In this document: one piece after another, positions 1 to 6,366 of the stretch
Position numbering within the stretch: the stretch's first letter is position 1
Layout: every line of letters starts with the position of its first letter
Origin: Clostridium sp. CF012
GTDB lineage: Bacteria; Bacillota; Clostridia; Clostridiales; Clostridiaceae
Direction: 5' to 3'
NCBI RefSeq assembly: GCF_018861755.1
Contig: NZ_JAHLEF010000002.1
Coordinates: forward strand, 186,001 to 250,000
DNA: 64,000 bases
The notes under the pieces: model-generated
Told to the model about the DNA's origin: nothing
What the model saw: only the letters and a program-made list of their open reading frames with translations
The model's database searches: none
Made by a program: the position numbers and the translations under genes

Positions 1-57
1 ATGGAATCACTAAAGAATGCAATAAAAGGTGAACCATTTATCCCTGAAAAGATATAG
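1..57 (+). CDS. C-terminal tail of a gene cut by the window edge
   Basis: The first 18 codons are open and end in TAG at 55-57; the peptide ends in GEPFIPEKI. An ATG sits at position 1, but no ribosome binding site can be seen, so this is most likely the 3' end of a longer gene. A strong terminator follows at 73-105, which supports a real gene end here. The fragment is too short to assign a family. Confidence 0.5.
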   Translation: MESLKNAIKGEPFIPEKI

Positions 58-72
58 CTCTATTAAATTTTA

Positions 73-105
73 TAATAAGGGGACGCCTCTCGGCTCCCCT
101 TATTA
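73..105 (+). terminator. Rho-independent terminator
   Basis: TAATAAGGGGA (73-83) pairs exactly with TCCCCTTATTA (95-105); an inner GCC/GGC pair extends the stem. It lies 15 nt after the stop of the partial gene. The T-rich 3' arm serves as the tail. Confidence 0.8.
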
Positions 106-153
106 TTATACCTATTTTTAGATAGGGGGGCTACGACCATGCTTTTATATTAT

Positions 154-183
154 CTCAGGCATTCCCTATTGGGAATTCCTGAG
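154..183 (+). repeat. Hairpin without T-tract, upstream of the deacetylase gene
   Basis: CTCAGG-c-ATTCCC pairs with GGGAAT-t-CCTGAG around a TATT loop, giving 12 paired bases and one symmetric mismatch. No T-run follows, so it is not a normal terminator. It could be a leader structure or an operator. Confidence 0.5.
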
Positions 184-204
184 TAGTAACTATTAATTTA
201 AATG

Positions 205-233
205 CAACATGCCACTTGCCACGTGGATGGCAC
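205..233. repeat. 29-bp dyad repeat, copy 1
   Basis: Contains TGCCACTTGCCACGTG followed by TGGCA, with a perfect CCACGTGG palindrome inside. A second copy with 27 of 29 bases the same lies at 3473-3501. Both copies precede genes for secreted envelope proteins. Function unknown; a protein-binding site or a small mobile repeat are both possible. Confidence 0.6.
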
Positions 234-352
234 TTTACTTATGGGCTCAAAAATTTAATGTTTAGAACTATATTAATAGAGCAGAATAAACTATAAATAT
301 AACTATTAAATCCGGTGTTTACATATAAACCAATAGAAAAGGAGTATAGAAA

Positions 353-1795
353 TTGAAAAAAACTTTTGGAGTTATAATTATAATGTGTTTATTAATTTTT
401 TTTACTATTGTAGGGCTTAAAGTAATATATAGATCTGCAAGTGTATTTCAGCCACTGCAAGTAAAGTATAATTCAGTAGACTCTATTTCTCTGAAAACTG
501 AAAAAAATAATCAACCTACTAATTTCAACTTCCAGTTACCTTCTACTACGCTTAACAAATCATTACTTTTATTACAGAAAGAGCGTACTTCAAAAGGTGG
601 AGTAATTGGTACAGCTGGCAAAGGGGTAGTTGCATTAAGATTTGATGATTATCAAAATGTATTTGGAGAGAGAATTTTCCCCTTATTAGTTGCTCGTGGT
701 CTACCCTGCAGCATGGTTTTAATATCACAATTTAACACGCAGCAAAGTTGGGGTAAAGGCACAACTTGGGGTGAAGTACGGAATTGGAATAGACATGGCG
801 TTGAAATATGGAGTCATGGAACCGATCATAAGGACTATAGCTTAAAAGGCGATGCAGGCTTATATAGTCAAATAGTAACTTCTAAAATAGAAATAGAAGC
901 ACAAAATATGAAAGTTGTTGGTTGGGCACTCCCAGGTGTTACTCCTAAAACAAAGAACTTACCCTATAATGGATTAACTAAACCAAGTGATTACAACAGC
1001 GCAGTAGGAAAATTACTAATGGAAACTTATGCTTTAACGGAAGCCTATGCATATAGTCCACCAAGGACATTACCAACACAGATATATCACGGATTAAATC
1101 ATATAACTGTTTCTGATGGTAGAGGAACATTGGCAGCTTCAATAAAAGCTATTAATATTGCTAGTAGAGATAAGTCTGGTATTGAATTAATGTGTCACGC
1201 AGGTAATTTAGGAACACCTGGCCGTATGTCATTTTCTGATTTTACTATCTTGCTGGATTATATAAAAGAACAATGGGATAAGGGTTCAATAGAGGTCTTA
1301 ACACCCTCTGGACTTCTCTTTGCAGATCCCAGTAGCGTAAATAGGCTTAAACTTACTACTGATGGTAGTTTCGAAAATTTAACTGTGGTAAGTTCAGGCG
1401 CCTGGAAGGAAACAACAAACTGGACGGGAAAGACCATTGAAACAAGTGGCGGTAGAACAGGATCTAGTTTTTTACGCATAAATGGCAAAGGTTCCGGTGT
1501 AACTCAGAAGATTATTTCCTTAGATAAGCTAGGAGTAACAGGTGAACAATTCCTATTTGAAGGATGGATTAGGCCACAGGGCATCAGAAAGGCAACCGGG
1601 ATAATAGAGGTAGTGGATTATAATGATTCTAAGAAACTCAAAATAATTAATAAAGTAGTAGGTGAAGGGACATCATGGAAAAAGGTAAGCTTTGTCTTTT
1701 GTATACCTCCAAACACCAAAACTATAGCATTGCGTCTTTATGGAAGTTCAGGAACCGTTATGGATTGGGACGATGTAAGTATAAAAAAAATATAA
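353..1795 (+). CDS. Membrane-anchored polysaccharide-deacetylase-like protein
   Basis: 480 residues starting at TTG with GGAG 8 nt upstream. An N-terminal hydrophobic segment (about residues 5-24) should anchor or export it. The central part looks like a NodB-type deacetylase: Asp98-Asp99 in RFDDYQ and His155/His159 in SHGTDH fit the metal-binding D-H-H set. From about residue 335 to the end, a beta-rich domain resembles galactose-binding-like carbohydrate modules (such as CBM4/9). It probably acts on cell-wall or capsular glycans outside the cell. The substrate cannot be read from the sequence. It stands alone and is followed by a strong terminator; the exopolysaccharide genes nearby fit a surface-glycan role. 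Confidence 0.75.
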   Translation: MKKTFGVIIIMCLLIFFTIVGLKVIYRSASVFQPLQVKYNSVDSISLKTEKNNQPTNFNFQLPSTTLNKSLLLLQKERTSKGGVIGTAGKGVVALRFDDYQNVFGERIFPLLVARGLPCSMVLISQFNTQQSWGKGTTWGEVRNWNRHGVEIWSHGTDHKDYSLKGDAGLYSQIVTSKIEIEAQNMKVVGWALPGVTPKTKNLPYNGLTKPSDYNSAVGKLLMETYALTEAYAYSPPRTLPTQIYHGLNHITVSDGRGTLAASIKAINIASRDKSGIELMCHAGNLGTPGRMSFSDFTILLDYIKEQWDKGSIEVLTPSGLLFADPSSVNRLKLTTDGSFENLTVVSSGAWKETTNWTGKTIETSGGRTGSSFLRINGKGSGVTQKIISLDKLGVTGEQFLFEGWIRPQGIRKATGIIEVVDYNDSKKLKIINKVVGEGTSWKKVSFVFCIPPNTKTIALRLYGSSGTVMDWDDVSIKKI

Positions 1796-1806
1796 TATAT
1801 TAAAAC

Positions 1807-1842
1807 AAAGCTCAAGGATATTAGAAAATATCCTTGAGCTTT
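1807..1842. terminator. Bidirectional terminator between convergent genes
   Basis: AAAGCTCAAGGATATT (1807-1822) pairs perfectly with its complement at 1827-1842 across an AGAA loop. The A/T-rich stem ends can act in both directions, for the deacetylase gene (+) and the flippase gene (-). Confidence 0.85.
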
Positions 1843-1867
1843 ATGTTCTCCAAAGGCTATCAATATA

Positions 1868-3286
1868 TCAAACCTTACTTTTTATGTATTTCTTAACTGT
1901 TTCAATTGTTTGTAAAATGCAAACTCTATTTACAAATATCAAAAGCAACACAACAATTAAATTAATAAATATATTATTAATTGTAATGCTTAATAATGAG
2001 AGCACTACCATTAAAATTGTATTATATACATATAATTTTATATCAAATTTAAACCATAATTTTCGGGATATTAGTGTTCTCATCCAGAAAAATATTATAT
2101 AAGAAATTCCTGTTGATATAGAAGCTCCCACTGCTCCAAATCTAGGCACTAATAAATAATTACCTACATAGTTACTTACGGCAGCTACTATCGATATTAC
2201 TATATTATAATAAGTCTTTCTTGAAAAAGAAATTCCCAAAGTTGTAGTTTCAGATACAGTATACATAATTGGGAAAAATAACAAAAACGGGACACTATTT
2301 GCTGCAGTAATATAGTCTGAAGAAAGTAACCTTATTATTAAATCTTTAAAGAGTACAATAAATGAAAATACCATTACCATTACTGCTAAAATAGTATCAC
2401 TCACTTGCACATACTTATCATTTGAAACCTTTTCTTTATGCCATCTTAATGCTGTAGGAACCCAAAATGTACAAAATGCTTGCTGTATAATTCCGAGTAC
2501 AGCCACTATTTTAAATGCTGCTGAATATATTCCAATTTCATTAAAGGTGGACCATTGCCTTAGCGCAATCCTATCCATAGAACTCAAAAACCAGCCAATT
2601 AATGTTGCTGGCACTAATGGTATTCCATATCTAAATAGTTTCATAAGTAATTCTTTATCAAGTCTAAATTTAACTTTCCAAATGTGTCTTACAAAATAAG
2701 TTTCTATTATGCAAATTACAATTAAATTTATGAAAGTTGCATTTATGATGCCTTTAAAACTTCTATCTATAAATATTAAATATGGAATTAATATTATTAA
2801 AGTTAGAAATTTATTTAATATATTAAAAAAAGAATAGGTTTTAGCTTTTTCTTCCATTCTTAATACTAGCATATTAAATCTATCTATTATTGCAAACGGT
2901 AATGATAGTGCTAATATAATTATTACGTACTTTTCTACGCTATCAAACATAAGTAATGATACGGGTTTATAAAAAACTATAAAAATAAAAGCCAGTAAAA
3001 AAGAGAATATCAAAGGAAAAATTAGCGAATTCCAAAATAGGTTATTCTTATTTTTATGCTCATTATACTCTCTTACAAAAGCTTGATCTAGGCCTAAAAA
3101 AATAAACATTGAACTTATAGTATAACCCATAGTATACATTGCTGCTTTTCCAAAATCACCAGGTGATACAAAATAAGTTGTAACAGGAACCGTAATAAAT
3201 GACAATATAGCCGCCACTATAGGTCCAACTGAAAAACCAAATAAGCTTTTTAAAAATCCTTTTGAATCTTGTTCCATGTAATTCAC
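1868..3286 (-). CDS. Polysaccharide flippase-like membrane protein (MOP/Wzx family)
   Basis: 472 residues, almost entirely hydrophobic, with about 12-14 predicted membrane segments. The N-terminus (GFSVGPIVAAILSFITVPV) is typical of the polysaccharide-biosynthesis branch of the MOP exporter superfamily, which flips lipid-linked oligosaccharides across the cytoplasmic membrane. The assigned start is GTG at 3286; an ATG three codons in (3277) is an alternative, and neither has a strong ribosome binding site. It is the second flippase in the window (the other is at 22579) and is not in the large operon, so it may serve another glycan or be an older duplicate. It faces the deacetylase gene and shares its terminator. 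Confidence 0.8.
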   Translation of the reverse strand: MNYMEQDSKGFLKSLFGFSVGPIVAAILSFITVPVTTYFVSPGDFGKAAMYTMGYTISSMFIFLGLDQAFVREYNEHKNKNNLFWNSLIFPLIFSFLLAFIFIVFYKPVSLLMFDSVEKYVIIILALSLPFAIIDRFNMLVLRMEEKAKTYSFFNILNKFLTLIILIPYLIFIDRSFKGIINATFINLIVICIIETYFVRHIWKVKFRLDKELLMKLFRYGIPLVPATLIGWFLSSMDRIALRQWSTFNEIGIYSAAFKIVAVLGIIQQAFCTFWVPTALRWHKEKVSNDKYVQVSDTILAVMVMVFSFIVLFKDLIIRLLSSDYITAANSVPFLLFFPIMYTVSETTTLGISFSRKTYYNIVISIVAAVSNYVGNYLLVPRFGAVGASISTGISYIIFFWMRTLISRKLWFKFDIKLYVYNTILMVVLSLLSITINNIFINLIVVLLLIFVNRVCILQTIETVKKYIKSKV

Positions 3287-3472
3287 TACTTTCTAATTTA
3301 TTTATTTTTATTTATGTACAATAGCAGTTTGTTTAAAACTCACTCTATTATATCCCTTTTTCCTATCTTCTGCACTATTTCCTTAAAGATTATGATGAAC
3401 TTTCTTTGAATACTTTCTTTGAACTCCACATTTTATATGAATTATCACTAATTAGTTAAATAAATCATTACA

Positions 3473-3501
3473 CAACATGCCACTTGCCACGTGAGTGGCA
3501 C
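3473..3501. repeat. 29-bp dyad repeat, copy 2
   Basis: Shares the first 21 bases with copy 1 (205-233). Here TGCCACT and AGTGGCA pair over 7 bp around a 9-nt loop. It lies about 30 nt upstream of the likely promoter of the riboswitch-controlled hydrolase. Confidence 0.6.
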
Positions 3502-3529
3502 CATCAATATTAACTTTCAATGAACTCGC

Positions 3530-3558
3530 TTGATTTTTTATTATCATTGTATTATTAT
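3530..3558 (+). promoter_or_regulatory. Likely sigma-A promoter of the riboswitch transcript
   Basis: TTGATT (3530-3535), 17 nt, then TATTAT (3553-3558). Transcription would begin about 3565, right at the start of the riboswitch core. Confidence 0.5.
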
Positions 3559-3559
3559 G

Positions 3560-3680
3560 GGGCAATAGCCGAATCTTTCAAAGAAAGTACCGGGGACTTA
3601 ATTTTGGGGTGAAGCTTTATAATGAAGCGGGGTACCTCTACCCTAACCCGTCAACTAACCTGGGAGGCAATAGGAGGATA
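3560..3680 (+). promoter_or_regulatory. Cyclic di-AMP riboswitch (ydaO-yuaA leader)
   Basis: The stretch contains the hallmark blocks of the ydaO motif in order: GCCGAATC, GGGGACTTAATTTTGGGGTG, ACCCGTCAACTAACCTGG and a closing GGAGGC. This class binds c-di-AMP and in most cases turns off cell-wall hydrolase and osmolyte-transport genes when c-di-AMP is high. The gene directly downstream is a LysM/SleB cell-wall hydrolase, a common partner. A separate hairpin terminator is not obvious before the start codon. Boundaries are approximate because no covariance model could be run. Confidence 0.9.
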
Positions 3681-3684
3681 CATA

Positions 3685-4350
3685 ATGAACAAATTTAAAC
3701 CATTAAGAACTATTTTTTTAACGTCAGTATTAACAATAGGTGTCTCAGTAATTGCATCACAGAGCACACTTGCAGCTACCTTAACAACTGGACCTTACAC
3801 TGTGAAAAGTGGGGATTGCTTATCTGTGATAGCACAAAAACACGGAGAATCATTAAGTGATTTAAGGAAGGCTAATAATATATGGAATGATTTTATTTTT
3901 CCAGGACAAATTCTCAAGGTTACTGTAACCAATAGTTCTGCTGCTGAGCAAACCAAACCTACTGCAATAAAATATACTGCAAGCGATTTGGACATGCTAG
4001 CTAGATTAATTACTGCCGAAGCACAAGGAGAGCCTTATGAAGCTCAGGTTGCTGTAGGAGCCGTAGTTGTAAACAGGGTTAAGCATGAACTCTTTCCAAA
4101 TTCAATAGGTGCTGTTATTAATCAAAGGACAAATGGTAATTATGAATTTACACCAGTACTTAATGGTAACATTAATAGACCTGCAAATGAGAGTGCTGTT
4201 AAGGCTGCACAGGCCGCACTCAGTGGAAACGATCCAACAAATAAAGCATTGTTTTTTTATGATGGGGTTACTCCCAAAGCATTGACTGAACCACAACCAG
4301 TTTCCATAGTAATAGGTAATATAACATTTGTATACTTGATAAAAAACTAA
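3685..4350 (+). CDS. Secreted LysM and SleB-type cell-wall hydrolase
   Basis: 221 residues. An upstream in-frame ATG at 3622 lies inside the riboswitch and lacks a ribosome binding site, so the ATG at 3685 with AGGAGG just before it is chosen. Residues 1-30 form a signal peptide ending near STLA-A; about 37-80 is a LysM peptidoglycan-binding domain (YTVKSGDCLSVIAQKHG); about 100-221 is a hydrolase_2/SleB-like domain, with Glu112 in ITAEAQGE as the likely catalytic residue and the typical AVGAVVVNRV helix. It should cleave peptidoglycan outside the cell as a lytic transglycosylase-type enzyme. Expression is likely governed by c-di-AMP through the leader. A terminator follows at once. Confidence 0.92.
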   Translation: MNKFKPLRTIFLTSVLTIGVSVIASQSTLAATLTTGPYTVKSGDCLSVIAQKHGESLSDLRKANNIWNDFIFPGQILKVTVTNSSAAEQTKPTAIKYTASDLDMLARLITAEAQGEPYEAQVAVGAVVVNRVKHELFPNSIGAVINQRTNGNYEFTPVLNGNINRPANESAVKAAQAALSGNDPTNKALFFYDGVTPKALTEPQPVSIVIGNITFVYLIKN

Positions 4351-4357
4351 GCTAATA

Positions 4358-4403
4358 AAAAAGAGATAGAACTCATAATTTACTATGAATTCTATCTCTT
4401 TTT
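4358..4403 (+). terminator. Terminator of the cell-wall hydrolase gene
   Basis: AAAAAGAGATAGA pairs with TCTATCTCTTTTT (4391-4403), with a further inner pairing TCATA/TATGA; it ends in a T-run. It lies 8 nt after the stop codon. Confidence 0.85.
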
Positions 4404-4461
4404 AAGAGAAAACCCTTTTTCTAATGATTTATCATTAAAACAAATGATTGAAAAGATCTTC

Positions 4462-4500
4462 CACCGAGGCATTAGATGATGACTGGAAGGTCAGCTCCTT
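4462..4500 (-). repeat. 3'-flank repeat after the beta-helix gene
   Basis: On the minus strand AGCTGACCTTCCAG (about 4484-4497) follows the stop codon of the beta-helix gene by about 16 nt. A near copy (AGCTAACCTTCCAG plus about 25 looser matching bases) follows the stop of the dehydratase gene at 12519-12546. Function unknown. Confidence 0.4.
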
Positions 4501-4512
4501 GCTACAAATTTC

Positions 4513-6306
4513 TTAGGTTAACAGTAAGGTTTGGGCACCATTAGAATTTACTTGTAATTTATATTTTTTATTACTTGTTGAAGTAATTATATCCATATAC
4601 TCATTTCCTATTTTTAAACCCTTAGCCTCAGCTCTAACAACATTTGCAAGTGCAGTAGCCAGTACACAAAGTAACTTTATCTCACAATTAATCATCATCA
4701 ATTCTCCTATGGAAGTGAGTCTTATTCCTCTTGGAGCAGAACTATTAACGTAATTCTCTAAATATAATTTTCCTACATTAGCAAATGTCTCTTGTCCATT
4801 TGTCCTATCTAGTGCATTATAGCTAAATCCTTTAATAACCACGGAATCACAATTACCAAAGTATACATTATCATAGCCCCTACATATACTTATATTTTCT
4901 AGGTATACATTCTTTATCTTTTGGTATGTAGAATTAACAGCAGCTTGAGTAATAATTCCTCCATCTTTTTCACTATCACTATTCTTTATTTCTAAATAAC
5001 CTAAAATATCGGTACAATTAAAGGAGTAGTTTTTTACTCTATTAAAAGCTATCCTACCAATCTCAGCAATCTTGCCACCTGTAGTTTGTGCATTTACCTT
5101 TATTAGCATTGAAAAATTCTCACAATCCTCAAGAACAATATTACCCACATATTTACGAGTGGGACATACTACCTGATAATAATCCGCAAGTACTATCGTC
5201 AGATTAGAGAAATTACATTTTGAAAATTTATAATTTGCCCTTCTAGGATTTTCAGCACAAAATAACAAAACTGCAACGTTTCCAAGCTCGGAAGATACAA
5301 ATTCACAATTTATACAATTAATATTATTAGAAAGAGAAGCGCCAAATATTTTTACATTTATAAATATAGCATCATGCAAATTTTCATGTGCTCCTACTCC
5401 ATAAGTTGTAACCTCTGATTTGAAAATACAATCTTCAAAGTGTAATCCATAATTAACTTCTTGGCCTCCCCAAGTTAATCCATGCTGTCCGCTATTAGTC
5501 ATTATATTGTTTCCTCTTAAATTATTACAGCTATAAATACATATTCCATACCCATCCCAAGGATCAGTATTTATATTTTTAGCATTTCCAGTATTAATAA
5601 AATCTAATTTGGAATTTACACATCTTTTTAATGATATATTGGCATGAAAGCCCCTCGTATTTATATACTCTAAGCAAATATTCTTACCATACTCTATAGA
5701 TAATCCAGCTATTGATAAACTCAAATCTTTTTTACCCTCTAATAACTTAATATTTTTTATCTTAACTATTATTGGTTCGTATATACTCACAGTAATAGAA
5801 CCCGCTAACATATCGAAAGGAAATATAATATTAAAATAAACTATATTGCCAACTACTTTTGTAATAATAGCATTCCCACCCTTAAAATAATACAATCTTG
5901 AAGTGTCGTATAATTCAGATGATATAACACTAATTAAATCTCCAACTTCAATACCTATGACCGAATTTAATGTTAACGTATTTTTATTTGCTATCTCAAC
6001 ATAGTCTTCAACTACTGAAAATGTATTTTTAAGAGTTCCACTGAATTTCAAGCCATTATCACAGTAACTTAATATAGTACTATTTTGGAAATCTATATTA
6101 CAGGATTTATTTGTAATAACATCACTTTCTAATCTTACAATGCTATTCATTGGAAATCTAACAGTTGAACCCTCTGAAATATTTAAAAACATATTATCTA
6201 AGGCTATAGAATCATTAAAAATTCCATCACCCACAAATCCATATAATCTAGGGTTTATAATATTTTCATTTATACTTAAATCAATATACTCTAAATTATT
6301 TTCCAT
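4513..6306 (-). CDS. Right-handed beta-helix (pectate-lyase-fold) protein
   Basis: 597 residues, no signal peptide and no membrane segment visible. The N-terminus has the phrase NPRLYGFVGDGIFNDSIALD, which matches the entry of pectate_lyase_3 / GH28-related beta-helix proteins and phage tailspikes (a YGaxGDGxxDDtxAl-type motif). The remainder is a run of short beta-strands rich in Asn and Cys (EDCIFKSE, INCINCEFVS, FSKCNFSN), typical of beta-helix coils. Such proteins bind, cleave or epimerise polysaccharide. Which one applies here is unknown. It follows the transglutaminase-like gene by 60 nt on the same strand, so the two are probably one transcript. A degraded copy of its first 60 codons and leader lies at 12047-12264. 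Confidence 0.75.
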   Translation of the reverse strand: MENNLEYIDLSINENIINPRLYGFVGDGIFNDSIALDNMFLNISEGSTVRFPMNSIVRLESDVITNKSCNIDFQNSTILSYCDNGLKFSGTLKNTFSVVEDYVEIANKNTLTLNSVIGIEVGDLISVISSELYDTSRLYYFKGGNAIITKVVGNIVYFNIIFPFDMLAGSITVSIYEPIIVKIKNIKLLEGKKDLSLSIAGLSIEYGKNICLEYINTRGFHANISLKRCVNSKLDFINTGNAKNINTDPWDGYGICIYSCNNLRGNNIMTNSGQHGLTWGGQEVNYGLHFEDCIFKSEVTTYGVGAHENLHDAIFINVKIFGASLSNNINCINCEFVSSELGNVAVLLFCAENPRRANYKFSKCNFSNLTIVLADYYQVVCPTRKYVGNIVLEDCENFSMLIKVNAQTTGGKIAEIGRIAFNRVKNYSFNCTDILGYLEIKNSDSEKDGGIITQAAVNSTYQKIKNVYLENISICRGYDNVYFGNCDSVVIKGFSYNALDRTNGQETFANVGKLYLENYVNSSAPRGIRLTSIGELMMINCEIKLLCVLATALANVVRAEAKGLKIGNEYMDIITSTSNKKYKLQVNSNGAQTLLLT

Positions 6307-6343
6307 TTAATTATAATTCTCCTTTGCAATAACTTGAGTGGAG

Positions 6344-6365
6344 TTCACACGGCTCGGGGGTCTTT
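6344..6365 (-). repeat. Short repeat directly after a stop codon (copy 1)
   Basis: TTCACACGGCTCGGGGG followed by TCTTTG on the plus strand. The same core occurs at 9226-9245 (after the dehydrogenase gene) and in altered form at 41132-41155. Two of the three copies directly follow a minus-strand stop codon. Confidence 0.45.
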
Positions 6366-6366
6366 G

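Noticed and set aside
3622-3684. Upstream in-frame ATG extending the cell-wall hydrolase by 21 codons
   Set aside because: The extension lies within the riboswitch core, lacks a ribosome binding site and would put a signal peptide inside the protein; the ATG at 3685 has AGGAGG.
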